Origin: Prauserella salsuginis
GTDB lineage: Bacteria > Actinomycetota > Actinomycetes > Mycobacteriales > Pseudonocardiaceae
Direction of reading: 5' to 3'
Assembly (NCBI RefSeq): GCF_024648885.1
Contig: NZ_JANBBF010000010.1
Location: 372,001-436,000, forward strand
Length of the DNA: 64,000 bases
This document shows positions 24,323 to 32,707 of the stretch, in pieces (within the stretch, counting starts at the first letter, position 1; every line of letters starts with the position of its first letter). The translations under genes were made by a program, and so were the position numbers. The notes under the pieces were generated by a model that did not search any database, was not told the DNA's origin, and saw nothing but the letters and a program-made list of their open reading frames with translations.

Positions 24323-24583
24323 ATGGGCATCAACTTCGATGACATCAAGAAGAAGGCTCAGGACGCCCTGAGCAAGAACAGCGACAAGGTCGAGCAGGGC
24401 TTGGACAAGGCGAGCGGCTTTGCCAAGTCGAAGTTCGGCGACAAGGCCGACAAGATCGACAACGCGACGCAAAAGGCGAAGGACGCGCTGCACAAACAGT
24501 CAGGCGGCGAGGGCGACCAGGGCGGTGGCCAGGGTGGCCAGCAGCCGGGTCCGTCGGGTCCGACCGGACCGACAGGGCAGTGA
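24323..24583 (+). CDS. MT0933/Rv0909-like antitoxin-family small protein
   Basis: The 86-residue protein has an amphipathic Lys/Asp-rich helix at residues 1-60 (MGINFDDIKKKAQDALSKN, SKFGDKADKIDNATQKAKDAL) matching the Rv0909-like antitoxin family, followed by a Gly/Gln/Pro tail. No toxin gene (Rv0910-like SRPBCC) lies beside it, so it may be an orphan or serve another role; many such proteins are annotated antitoxin by homology only. ATG 24323 is the start that gives the conserved GI(N/D)FDDIKKKA sequence. Confidence 0.65.
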   Translation: MGINFDDIKKKAQDALSKNSDKVEQGLDKASGFAKSKFGDKADKIDNATQKAKDALHKQSGGEGDQGGGQGGQQPGPSGPTGPTGQ

Positions 24584-24619
24584 GCGGGTGTCCGATCCGG
24601 CGAGGTCGGATCGGACACC

Positions 24620-24745
24620 ACCGGCGTGCGAACGCCGTCTTGAGAATGCCGATCTGACACGGCCGGCCGGACAACGCCGGCCTAACAGTGCTGGCCTAAG
24701 AGTGACGGCCTGACAGTGCTGGCCTGACACCGCCGGTCAGGCGGG
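24620..24745. repeat. Tandem repeat array with exact 14-bp period
   Basis: Nine units start every 14 bp from 24620 to 24732. The best conserved are GCCGGCCTAACAGT (24676), GCTGGCCTAAGAGT (24690), GACGGCCTGACAGT (24704) and GCTGGCCTGACACC (24718). The array occupies most of the gap between the convergent antitoxin-like and tyrA genes; no gene is seen in 24584-24798. Confidence 0.85.
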
Positions 24746-24798
24746 CAGTGCCGGCCGTCGGACCAGCAGTGCCGATTGCTCGGCGAGGTCGGCCGCGT

Positions 24799-25788
24799 TC
24801 AGGCGACCTCGCCGGTGAGGACGTCGCCGTCGATCGCGGTGAACCAGCCCCCGCGCTCCCCCAGCGACAACAGCCCTTCGAGGGCGTCGGGGGCTCGCAG
24901 GTCCAGCGTGACCGGCGTGCGCGGTGCCTCCTGCTGTCGCACGAGGGTTGTGGCGGCCTCGTGCCCCGCGTCGATCGTGGCGGCGAGGCCGCCGGTCGAA
25001 GCCAGTGATCCACGCGCGGCACCGAGCAGGCCGAGTGCCTCGTCGAGCACGGGAAGCAGTGCGCCGCGGTTGCCCTCGGTCATGGCGCGCACCAGCTCGG
25101 GGCGGGTGCCCGCGACGCGCGTGCCGTCCCGCAGCGACCCCGCTGCGAGGGCCGCGGCGAGCGGGCCGCCGCCCGCCGCGACGTTCGCCAGCACCGCGGC
25201 GAGCAGATGCGGCAGATGTGATGTCCTGGCGACCGTGCCGTCGTGCGCGAGCGCGGGCAGTGCGAGGACCCGCGCGCCCGCGTCGAACGCCAGCGCGGCG
25301 GTCTCCCGCCACGCCGTGAGGTCCGTGCCGGGTTCGTCGTCGGCGGCGGGCTCCTCTGCGCACACGACCCAGGTCGCACCGTCGAACAGCGACGCCGTCG
25401 CGGCCTTCCAGCCGGACTCGGCGGTTCCCGCCATCGGGTGACCGCCTGCGTAGCGTGTGTGCGGGGCGAGGCGGGCGACGGCGTCACGGACCGGGGCCTT
25501 CACGCTCGTGACGTCGGTGAGCAGGCAGTGCGGCGCGTGTTCGCCGACCGTGCGGAGGACCTCGTCGACCGCTGTGAGCGGAACGGCGAGCACGACCAGT
25601 GCGTCGGCCTCGGCCGCGCGGTCCAGGGCGTGGCCGAGTTCGGTGGTGGCGTCGTAGCCGTCGGCGCCCGCGGCCTCGACGTCCGCCTGCGAGTCGGAGA
25701 CTCCCCAGCAGCTGCGTCCGGCGGCAGCGGCCGCACGCAGCACCGATCCGCCGATGAGCCCCAGTCCGATCACACACACGTCACGCAC
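24799..25788 (-). CDS. tyrA: Prephenate dehydrogenase
   Basis: The 329-residue enzyme oxidatively decarboxylates prephenate to 4-hydroxyphenylpyruvate in tyrosine synthesis. The NAD-binding GLGLIGGS is at residues 8-15, the catalytic-domain motif LTDVTSVKAPV near residue 92, and GGHPMAGTAESGW near residue 115. The C-terminal dimerisation helices follow (TSHLPHLLAAVLAN). Gene order tyrA followed by a divergent tadA pair nearby is common in actinomycetes. Confidence 0.93.
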   Translation of the reverse strand: MRDVCVIGLGLIGGSVLRAAAAAGRSCWGVSDSQADVEAAGADGYDATTELGHALDRAAEADALVVLAVPLTAVDEVLRTVGEHAPHCLLTDVTSVKAPVRDAVARLAPHTRYAGGHPMAGTAESGWKAATASLFDGATWVVCAEEPAADDEPGTDLTAWRETAALAFDAGARVLALPALAHDGTVARTSHLPHLLAAVLANVAAGGGPLAAALAAGSLRDGTRVAGTRPELVRAMTEGNRGALLPVLDEALGLLGAARGSLASTGGLAATIDAGHEAATTLVRQQEAPRTPVTLDLRAPDALEGLLSLGERGGWFTAIDGDVLTGEVA

Positions 25789-25856
25789 GGTGCAGATCCT
25801 GGCACACGTCCGTGGCTCCGCGCCCGCCCCTCACTGAACGTTGAGTGCCCCAGCGT

Positions 25857-26011
25857 GCCCCCAAGGGCACTTTGGGGGCACTCAACGCCACTATTCTTCC
25901 CTTGATCATGGCCGTGCCAGAGCGCTGTTCAACTACCGTGCGCGCGGGGAGACGTCGTGCACGAGGGGAAGTTTTGGGGCGTTCAACGCCACCAAGGTGC
26001 CCTTGGGGGCG
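25857..26011. repeat. Palindrome-rich inverted-repeat element, copy 1 (155 bp)
   Basis: The left end reads GCCCCCAAGGGCACTTTGGG and the right end CACCAAGGTGCCCTTGGGG; the ends are imperfect inverted repeats of about 30 bp. Each arm holds two nested palindromes, CCAAGG-TGC-CCTTGG and GCGTT-C-AACGC types. The middle is unrelated filler. A second copy with nearly identical ends lies at 47677-47814. The element ends 30 bp beyond the stop codon of the minus-strand amidohydrolase gene. Confidence 0.85.
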
Positions 26012-26041
26012 CAACGGTGTCCTTGAGGGTGAAATCACCAC

Positions 26042-27271
26042 TCACCGCAGCGTCGATAGGGCGTAGGCGGCGTGCATCGCGACGCCGTGGGCCATGGCGT
26101 CCTCGTGGTGGCGGACGCGGTTCGAGTGGTTGGCCGGCGCTTCCGCGGGGTCGACGTCCGGTGGGCAGCCGCCCAGCAGGGCGAACGCGCCGGGGACGCG
26201 CTGCAGGACGTACGAGAAGTCCTCGCCGCCCATGATCGGCTCCGGCAGCGGGGCCGCGTTGTCCGGTCCGAGGACGGTCGACGCGAGGTCCAGCACGCGC
26301 GTGGCCTCGTGGGGGTCGTTGGCGGTGACCGGATACCCCGGTGTGAGGTCCACGTGCACGCGGCAGCCGTACGCCGCGGCGATGCCCTCGCACACCTTCT
26401 CCACCTCGGCGCGCATCGTGGCCCGCGCGCTGTCGGACAGGGTGCGCATCGTGCCCTCGACGAACGCGGTCTCCGGGATGATGTTCGTGGTCGTGCCCGC
26501 CTCGAGGTGCGTCACCGACAACACGGCCGGTTCCGTCGCCGCGAACCGGCGGCTCGACATCGTGTGCAGCGCGCCGACCATCGCCGCGGCCGCGGGGATC
26601 GGATCCACGGCCGCCTCCGGCACCGAACCGTGCCCGCCCTTGCCGAGGACGCGTACGTGGAAGTCGTCGACGGCTGCCATCAGCGGACCGGGGCGCGTGT
26701 GCACCCGGCCGCTCGGCAGCGTCGGGTAGATGTGCACGCCGAACGCCCGCTCGACCCGTTCACCGGCCGCGTCCAGCACACCTTCGTGGATCATGTGCCG
26801 CGCGCCGTGCTGGCCTTCCTCTCCGGGCTGGAACATGAACACGACAGAGCCCGCGATCTCGTCGACGTGCCGGGCCAGCAGCCGCGCCGCGGAGACGAGC
26901 ATCGCGACGTGCGTGTCGTGCCCGCAGGCGTGCATGACGCCGTCGATCTCCGACGGGAAGTCGAGGCCGGACTCCTCCTGCAGGGGCAGTGCGTCCATGT
27001 CGCCGCGCAGCAGCACCGCGGGACCGGGTTTCGCGCCGCGCAGCACGGCGGTGACCGACGTCGACGTCTTCCCGGTGCTGACCTCGAGTGGGAGCCCGTC
27101 GAGCGCGTCGAGGATCTGCTGCTGCGTGTTCGGCAGTTGGAGGCCGATCTCGGGCTGGGCGTGCAGCCGCCTGCGGAGGGCGACGGTGTCCGGTTGCAGC
27201 TCCCGCGCCTCGTCGAGTAGTCGCGGGAGCACCAGGTCGGGGAGGGTGGGGAGCTGTTCGGGTCCGGTCAT
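26042..27271 (-). CDS. M20-family amidohydrolase (hippurate hydrolase-like)
   Basis: The 409-residue zinc peptidase of the M20D group has LRGDMDALPLQEE (about residue 95), the metal ligand motif HACGHDTHVAML, MFQPGEEGQHGARHMI, the dimerisation domain KGGHGSVPEAAVDPI, and GGEDFSYVLQRVPGAF. Relatives cleave N-acyl amino acids or hippurate. ATG 27271 is chosen because it gives the usual N-terminus; an open frame continues to 27370 without support. Confidence 0.92.
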   Translation of the reverse strand: MTGPEQLPTLPDLVLPRLLDEARELQPDTVALRRRLHAQPEIGLQLPNTQQQILDALDGLPLEVSTGKTSTSVTAVLRGAKPGPAVLLRGDMDALPLQEESGLDFPSEIDGVMHACGHDTHVAMLVSAARLLARHVDEIAGSVVFMFQPGEEGQHGARHMIHEGVLDAAGERVERAFGVHIYPTLPSGRVHTRPGPLMAAVDDFHVRVLGKGGHGSVPEAAVDPIPAAAAMVGALHTMSSRRFAATEPAVLSVTHLEAGTTTNIIPETAFVEGTMRTLSDSARATMRAEVEKVCEGIAAAYGCRVHVDLTPGYPVTANDPHEATRVLDLASTVLGPDNAAPLPEPIMGGEDFSYVLQRVPGAFALLGGCPPDVDPAEAPANHSNRVRHHEDAMAHGVAMHAAYALSTLR

Positions 27272-27390
27272 GCGGTCGATCCTGGCACGAGCCTCACGCG
27301 GGCCGCGGTCACCGGTTCGGATCGGCCGTGAAGACAGGCGGGAGGCTTTCGAGCCGTCACCGAAGGTCACGCGGGTATACGGTAGGGCCC

Positions 27391-27873
27391 ATGCCGGTGG
27401 AGGAGCCGATCACGGGATTCGCGGTGGCCGTCGTGCGCGAGGACGGCCGGTGGCAGTGCAGTGCGCTGGACCAGGCCGCACTCGCCGAACTCGACGCTGC
27501 CATCACCGAACTGCGCAAACTGCGTTCTACGGGCGCGGTGTTCGGACTGCTGGCGGTGGACGACGAGTTCTTCGTGATCGTCCGCCCCACGCCGAGCGGT
27601 GCTCAGCTGATGGTGTCGGACGCGGCCGCGGCGCTGGACTACGACATCGCGGCCGACGTGCTGGACCTGCTGCGCGCCGAGCCGCCCGACGAGGACGACG
27701 ACACGATCTGGCCCGAAGGTGACCTCGAGGTGCTGGCCGACCTGGGCATGCCGGCGCCCGAGCTCGAGGTGATCGCGGGCGAGACGGAGCTGTACCCGGA
27801 CGAGCAGCTGGGCATGATCGCGCAGCGCTGCGGGTTCGGCGACGAGTTCAACAAGGCGCTCGACGAGCTGTGA
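27391..27873 (+). CDS. tRNA adenosine deaminase-associated protein
   Basis: The 160-residue acidic protein is a conserved actinobacterial partner gene of tadA (ITGFAVAVVREDGRWQC at the start, YPDEQLGMIAQRCGFGDEFNKALDEL at the end). It overlaps tadA by 4 bp. A TATACGGT sequence 15 bp upstream of the ATG could be the -10 box, giving a very short leader. Its molecular role is not established. Confidence 0.88.
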   Translation: MPVEEPITGFAVAVVREDGRWQCSALDQAALAELDAAITELRKLRSTGAVFGLLAVDDEFFVIVRPTPSGAQLMVSDAAAALDYDIAADVLDLLRAEPPDEDDDTIWPEGDLEVLADLGMPAPELEVIAGETELYPDEQLGMIAQRCGFGDEFNKALDEL

Positions 27874-28376
27874 ACCCGTCGCACGCCGACGAATCCGCGG
27901 TGCGTGAGGCGCTGCGCTTCGCACGGCAGGGCTTCGGGGTCGATGACGGTGCCGGTGCCGCACCACCGGAGGCCGACGTGCCGATCGGCGCGGCAGTGTT
28001 CGACGCCGGCGGTCGACTGCTCGCGGGCGCCCGCAACGCGCGTGAGGCGTTGGGCGACCCGACGGCACACGCCGAGGTGCTGGCGCTGCGCGCGGCGGCC
28101 GCCGAACACGGTGACGGCTGGCGGCTCACGGGCTGCACCCTCGCCGTGACCGTCGAGCCGTGCACGATGTGCGCGGGTGCGCTCGTGCTCGCGCGCGTCG
28201 ACCGGGTGGTGTTCGGCGCGTGGGAACCGCGTACGGGCGCGGCCGGATCACTGTGGGACGTCGTGCGCGACCGGAGGTTGAACCACCGGCCCGAGGTGAT
28301 CGGCGGAGTGCTCGAAACCGAGTGCTCGGCGCTGCTCGACGAGTTCTTCGCAGCGCATCGCGGTGACGCCGGCTGA
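27870..28376 (+). CDS. tadA: tRNA-specific adenosine-34 deaminase
   Basis: The 168-residue cytidine-deaminase-fold enzyme converts A34 to inosine in tRNA-Arg(ACG). The zinc and catalytic motifs are HAEV (about residue 67) and PCTMC (about residues 96-100), followed by VFGAWEPRTGAAGSLWDVV. It starts at GTG 27870 within the stop of the partner gene. Confidence 0.94.
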   Translation: MNPSHADESAVREALRFARQGFGVDDGAGAAPPEADVPIGAAVFDAGGRLLAGARNAREALGDPTAHAEVLALRAAAAEHGDGWRLTGCTLAVTVEPCTMCAGALVLARVDRVVFGAWEPRTGAAGSLWDVVRDRRLNHRPEVIGGVLETECSALLDEFFAAHRGDAG

Positions 28377-28447
28377 GCGTCGCCGGGGCGTGGCGGGAGG
28401 CCCACCCCCGTGTCATCGGCGGTCGGCCGTGTCGTAACCTATTTAGC

Positions 28448-28532
28448 GGTAGCGTGTCCGAGCGGCCGAAGGAGCGCGACTCGAAATCGCGTGAGGTGAG
28501 AGCCTCCGTGGGTTCGAATCCCACCGCTACCG
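28448..28532 (+). tRNA. tRNA-Ser (anticodon CGA)
   Basis: A complete class II tRNA: acceptor GGTAGCG pairs with CGCTACC, the anticodon stem GCGCGACT/AATCGCGT encloses CGA, a long variable arm (GAGGTGAGAGCCTC) follows, and the T-arm GTGGGTTCGAATCCCAC is canonical. The 3' CCA is not encoded. It reads UCG codons. Confidence 0.97.
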
Positions 28533-28572
28533 CGCTTGGTCTCTCAGGAGAGTCATCTCCTAGGGGAGCTGG

Positions 28573-28611
28573 AAACGGGGCAGGTACTCATCGCGAGTGC
28601 CTGCCCCGTTT
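28573..28611 (+). terminator. Hairpin terminator after tRNA-Ser(CGA)
   Basis: 17-bp arms at 28573-28589 and 28595-28611 (ends AAACGGGGCAGG and CCTGCCCCGTTT) pair with a single G-U wobble around a 5-base loop, followed by TCGTG. It lies 40 bp after the tRNA. Confidence 0.88.
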
Positions 28612-28707
28612 CGTGTTCGGGCCGGTGCCGGTGAGCGGCCCCGGCCTCCTCGGTTGAACGGCGTTTCCACGAGTCACGTGGGTGACGGTGACGAGCACCG
28701 GCTTCCC

Positions 28708-28731
28708 ATGTTTACTACTGCGGAGTAACAT
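28708..28731. promoter_or_regulatory. Palindromic operator-like site upstream of the epoxide-hydrolase-fold gene
   Basis: ATGTTTACT and AGTAACAT flank a GC-rich centre (ACTGCGG), giving an imperfect 24-bp palindrome in AT-richer sequence 33 bp before the ATG at 28764. It resembles sites of TetR-type regulators of lipid and xenobiotic genes in actinomycetes. No regulator gene is adjacent. Confidence 0.5.
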
Positions 28732-28763
28732 TCGGACCTCGTACGCGAGCCGAGGAGACGTCG

Positions 28764-29234
28764 ATGTCCGACCAGCCCGCCGCCGAGGCCGACGAGGCCC
28801 GGCCCACCGATCCCGTCGCGGTCGTCCGCGCGTTCCTGTCGGCGCTGGAGCGGCTCGACATCGACGCCGCACTCGGCTACGCGGCGGGTGACATCGTGTA
28901 CCAGAACGTGCCGCTGCCTCCCGCGCGTGGCAAGGCGGCGTTCGAGAAGCAGATGCGCTTCCTGGCTCGGTACGGCAGTGGGTTCGAGGCGCGCGTGCAC
29001 CGCATCGCCGCCGACGGGCCGGTCGTGCTCACCGAACGCACCGACGTGCTCGCCGCCAGGCCGTGGCGGGCCGAGTTCTGGGTGTGCGGCACGTTCGAGG
29101 TCTCCGGCGGCCGGATCGTGCTGTGGCGGGACTATTTCGACTGGACGACCGTCCTCGCGGCGAGCGCACGTGGCGGGGTCGAGGCGCTGGCACACGTGGT
29201 CCGGTCCACGGTGGGACGCTCGGCGCGCCGCTGA
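28764..29234 (+). CDS. Limonene-1,2-epoxide hydrolase-family protein (EphG-like)
   Basis: The 156-residue SnoaL/NTF2-fold protein has the Arg and Asp residues of limonene-epoxide hydrolases: VLTERTDVL (about residue 92) and IVLWRDYFDWT (about residue 120), which form the Asp-Arg-Asp catalytic triad in the family. It probably hydrolyses a hydrophobic epoxide; the substrate is unknown. A palindromic operator-like site lies upstream. Confidence 0.8.
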   Translation: MSDQPAAEADEARPTDPVAVVRAFLSALERLDIDAALGYAAGDIVYQNVPLPPARGKAAFEKQMRFLARYGSGFEARVHRIAADGPVVLTERTDVLAARPWRAEFWVCGTFEVSGGRIVLWRDYFDWTTVLAASARGGVEALAHVVRSTVGRSARR

Positions 29235-29325
29235 TCACCTCGGGCGTTCGTGCGGATGAACAACCGACGAACGGACCCCTCCGCATTGGGCATTTTCCTT
29301 TCGGCGATAACCCGAATGGGTAAAG

Positions 29326-31239
29326 ATGCGTGCCGTGACCGTACATTCCAGACGCGCGACGCGGGTCGTCTCGGCACTCTCCGCGACAGCGGTGGCCGGT
29401 TCGCTCGCGCTCGCCACCCCAGCGAACGCAGAGCCCCAGTCGACCCCGGAGGCCACCGCCGACTCCCGAATCCACGACGTGCAGGGCACCGGCCGGATCT
29501 CCCCGATGGACGGCGAGACCGTGACCGTGCCGGGCGTCGTGACCGCGAAGCGGCAGTTCGGCAGCGCCCGCGGCTTCTGGGTGCAGGACCCGCAGCCGGA
29601 CGACGATCCGCGTACCAGCGAGGCGCTGTTCGTCTACAACGGTGACGAGACGCCGGACGTGGCAGTCGGCGACGAGGTGTCCGTCACCGGCGAGGTCGGT
29701 GAGTACCGGCCGCAGGGGCAGGACTCGGCGTACCAGTCGTCGACCCAGCTGACCGGTGCGGAGTGGACGGTCGCGTCGTCGGGCAACGAACTGCCCGAGG
29801 CCGCCCGGCTGACCCCGGACGCCGTGCCGGAGACGCTCGCGCCCGAGGAGGGCGACCTCGACGAGCTCGAACTCCGGCCCGACAAGTACGCGCTGGACTT
29901 CTGGGAAGCCCATGAGGGTGAGCGCGTGTCCGTCGCCGACGTGCCGCTGGTCAGCCGCAGCACGGACTACGACGAGCTGTACGTGACCACGAAGCCCGAG
30001 CAGAATCGCACCCCGCGGGGCGGCGTCGTCTACGGCGGCTACGACGACGGCAACACGGGACGGCTGAAGATCGAGTCGCTGATCCCGTTCTCCGAGCGCC
30101 CGTTCCCGACGGCGAACGTCGGCGACACGCTCACCGGCACCACCACCGGTCCGCTCGAGTACGACCAGTACGGCGGCTACACGATGCAGGCCACCGAGCT
30201 GGGCGAGGTCGAGAGCGGTGGCATCGAACGCGAGACGACGCGCGAGCAGCGTCCCAGCGAGCTGTCGGTCGCGACGTACAACGTCGAGAACCTGTCCGCC
30301 GTCGACGAGCAGGCCAAGTTCGACGACCTCGCCGAGGGGATCGTGAAGCACCTGCGGTCGCCCGACGTCGTGACGCTCGAGGAGATCCAGGACAACAACG
30401 GTGCCGACGGCAACGGCGACGGGGTCGTCGCGGCCGACGAGACACTCGACAGGTTCGCCGAGGCGATCGAGGCCGCGGGCGGTCCGAAGTACGAATACCG
30501 GCAGATCGACCCGCAGGAGCTCACCGACGGTGGCCAGCCGGGCGGCAACATCCGCGTGGGATTCCTCTTCGATCCGGATCGGGTGTCGTTCGTGGACCGT
30601 GAGGGCGGCGACGCGACGACGGCCGTCGAGGTGGAGCAGACGCGGCGGGGCGCGGCGAAGCTGTCGGTGTCGCCGGGCAGGGTCGACCCGCAACACGAGG
30701 CGTGGGACGACAGCCGCAAACCGCTCGCGGGCGAGTTCACGTTCCGTGGGCGGACGGTGTTCGTGGTGGCGAACCACTTCGCGTCGAAGGGCGGCGACGA
30801 GCCGACCCACGGCCGGCACCAGCCGCCGACGCGCTCGTCCGAGAAGCAGCGCCACCAGCAGGCCGAGGTGGTGCGGGGCTTCGTCGACGAGCTGCAGCAG
30901 GTGCAGCCGAACGCCAACGTCGTCGTCGCCGGGGACCTGAACGACTTCCAGTTCTCCGACACGCTGGGCACTCTCACCGAGGGCGGCGCGTTGACGTCGC
31001 TGATCGACACCCTGCCCGCCGGCGAGCAGTACAGCTACGTCTACGAGGGCAACTCGCAGGTCCTCGACCACATCCTCGTGTCCGACTCGCTGCGCCGCGT
31101 CGACTACGACGTGGTGCGCATCAACGCCGAGTTCGCCGAGCAGGCCAGCGATCACGACCCGCAGATCGTCCGCTTCCGGCCGTCCGCGGGCCACTTCCTC
31201 GACTACTGGGACTGGTTCTGGTCACGCTTCGGCGGGTGA
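29326..31239 (+). CDS. Secreted ExeM/NucH-type extracellular endonuclease
   Basis: The 637-residue protein has a signal peptide (residues 1-35, basic start, then SALSATAVAGSLALATPANA). An OB-fold-rich region (residues 45-300, GRISPMDGETVTVPGVVTAKRQFGSARGFWVQD) precedes an endonuclease/exonuclease/phosphatase domain (residues 310-620) with ATYNVENL, VVTLEEIQDNNG, VVANHFASKGGDE, VVVAGDLNDF and the terminal SDHDPQIV. These carry the metal and catalytic residues. It lacks a cell-wall anchor, so it is presumably released to scavenge DNA. Confidence 0.9.
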   Translation: MRAVTVHSRRATRVVSALSATAVAGSLALATPANAEPQSTPEATADSRIHDVQGTGRISPMDGETVTVPGVVTAKRQFGSARGFWVQDPQPDDDPRTSEALFVYNGDETPDVAVGDEVSVTGEVGEYRPQGQDSAYQSSTQLTGAEWTVASSGNELPEAARLTPDAVPETLAPEEGDLDELELRPDKYALDFWEAHEGERVSVADVPLVSRSTDYDELYVTTKPEQNRTPRGGVVYGGYDDGNTGRLKIESLIPFSERPFPTANVGDTLTGTTTGPLEYDQYGGYTMQATELGEVESGGIERETTREQRPSELSVATYNVENLSAVDEQAKFDDLAEGIVKHLRSPDVVTLEEIQDNNGADGNGDGVVAADETLDRFAEAIEAAGGPKYEYRQIDPQELTDGGQPGGNIRVGFLFDPDRVSFVDREGGDATTAVEVEQTRRGAAKLSVSPGRVDPQHEAWDDSRKPLAGEFTFRGRTVFVVANHFASKGGDEPTHGRHQPPTRSSEKQRHQQAEVVRGFVDELQQVQPNANVVVAGDLNDFQFSDTLGTLTEGGALTSLIDTLPAGEQYSYVYEGNSQVLDHILVSDSLRRVDYDVVRINAEFAEQASDHDPQIVRFRPSAGHFLDYWDWFWSRFGG

Positions 31240-31261
31240 TGCCGCGGTAGGCGGGCCTACC

Positions 31262-31350
31262 GTGTTGCGCTTTCCGGAGGCCGTGTCGTCGTTTCCGGGC
31301 GCGTGTTGTGGATTCCAGGGGTCGTGTTGCGGGTTCCGGGGCCCGTGTTG
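31262..31350. repeat. 21-bp type B repeat array after the nuclease gene
   Basis: Units start at 31262, 31283, 31303, 31324 and 31345 (21, 20, 21 and 21 bp apart), all beginning GTGTTG or GTGTCG and containing TTCCGG or TTCCAG. The array starts 23 bp after the nuclease stop and lies between convergent genes. No gene is seen in 31240-31488. Confidence 0.88.
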
Positions 31351-31488
31351 CTCCCGCCCTCGCCCGGCCACGTCCCCACGCCGGCGCTCTTCCTCGCGGC
31401 TGTGTTCTGGGAACTTGCTGGTCAGCGGGCGTGGCTCGATCAGCCGGACACGGGAGGTACCACCGGAGGTCGAGCGTGCGTCGAGCCC

Positions 31489-32100
31489 TTACGCCCGGCT
31501 CCGGTCCGGGCGCGCTGAGTCGATCCGGTAGCGGGTGTGGAGCATGTCGGGGCTGTCGAGGGTGCGGATCAGCTGGAGCTCGACGTGTTCGGCGGGCATG
31601 CCGTCGAAGAGTCGGCGGCCCTGTCCGAGCAACACGGGCATGATCTGCAGCGACATCTCGTCGAGCTCCCCGGCGTCGAGCAACGCGCGCGCCGCCGACG
31701 CGCCGTGCAGCAGGACGTCCCGCTCGCCAGCGGCCTGCCTGGCCTGCGCCGCTGCTTCGTGGACGTCGGTGACGTAGCGGGCGTGCCCGGGTGCGGGTTG
31801 TTCGGGCACGGAGCGGGTGAGCACGAAGATCGGGACACCGTCGTGGTGGTCACCGTTCCAGTGGCCCGCGTGGTCGAAGGTGCGCCTGCCGGTCAGCACC
31901 GCGCCGGTGTCCTTCACCTCGGCCAGGATCCGGCTGCCGACCTCGTCGGTGGAGCGAGCGGTGCTCGGATCTCCGTCGTCGAGGGAGAGGGTTCGGTGGA
32001 GCCGCTCGCCGCCGACGCCGAGGCCCCGGCCGGGACCGTCCTCCGGTCCCGCGATGAAGCCGTCGAGGGACATCCACATGTAGAGCACGATCCTGCCCAT
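31489..32100 (-). CDS. Dihydrofolate reductase-family protein (RibD C-terminal type)
   Basis: The 203-residue protein has the DHFR/RibD_C fold: MGRIVLYMWMSLDGFIAGPED at the start, LTGRRTFDHAGHW in the middle, VLLHGASAARALLDAGELDEMSLQIMPVLLGQGRRLFDG near the end. Such stand-alone YwjB/YyaP-like proteins are NADPH-dependent reductases with unknown substrates. ATG 32100 is preceded by GAGAAGGGA. Confidence 0.88.
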   Translation of the reverse strand: MGRIVLYMWMSLDGFIAGPEDGPGRGLGVGGERLHRTLSLDDGDPSTARSTDEVGSRILAEVKDTGAVLTGRRTFDHAGHWNGDHHDGVPIFVLTRSVPEQPAPGHARYVTDVHEAAAQARQAAGERDVLLHGASAARALLDAGELDEMSLQIMPVLLGQGRRLFDGMPAEHVELQLIRTLDSPDMLHTRYRIDSARPDRSRA

Positions 32101-32248
32101 CGACGTCCCTTCTCTCGGTGCACCTGTCGTCTTCCCCGCGAAGGGCGCGGCCATGCGTCCGTGACGAGTGTGGCGCAATCGCGCACGGTTCGACAGGGAA
32201 CGGCCGCGCGCCGAGACCGGTCGGCCGAGGTCGCACCGGCTCGCGGCT

Positions 32249-32707
32249 TCAGCGTGCGCGCCAGCTCAGTTTCAGCACCGACTGGGTGAGTTCGTGATAG
32301 GCGGGGCGGATGTCGTCGGCGTAGCGCGAGGCCTGTTCGCCCCGCGCGGTCGGCACCGGCTCGGGATCGGCGCCCACGTCGAGCCACGACAGCCGCGCCA
32401 CGTTGTCCCGCGCCATCGACCACCACCGGCGCGCGCGGTCCGCCATCGCCTCCTCCGCCTCGCCCGCCGCGGTGACGTTCTCCTCTGCCGCCTGGATCTC
32501 GGCGTACAGCTGCCGCTCCCGCGCCTGCTCCCACGCGCGCAGCTCCTCGGCAGCGCTGCGTGCCAGTCCGATGATCTCCTTGTACCGCGCCGCCGCCGAC
32601 GTCCCACTGCCGTCGGCGCCCACCGCACCGGCTTGCATAGCGCCGGGTTGCATAGCGCCGGGTTGTATCGCGCTGTCCGGCTCGGGATGCCGCTGCGGGT
32701 CAGTCAT
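32249..32707 (-). CDS. Helical protein of the type VII-like module (unknown)
   Basis: The 152-residue product begins with an in-frame 5-residue repeat (QPGAMQPGAMQAGAV; DNA unit of 15 bp) and continues as a charged, Trp-containing helical region (EIIGLARSAAEELRAWEQARERQLYAEIQ, RARRWWSMARDNVARLSWLDVG). It overlaps the end of the FtsK-like ATPase gene by 8 bp, so it belongs to the same operon. I do not recognise a domain. Confidence 0.7.
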   Translation of the reverse strand: MTDPQRHPEPDSAIQPGAMQPGAMQAGAVGADGSGTSAAARYKEIIGLARSAAEELRAWEQARERQLYAEIQAAEENVTAAGEAEEAMADRARRWWSMARDNVARLSWLDVGADPEPVPTARGEQASRYADDIRPAYHELTQSVLKLSWRAR

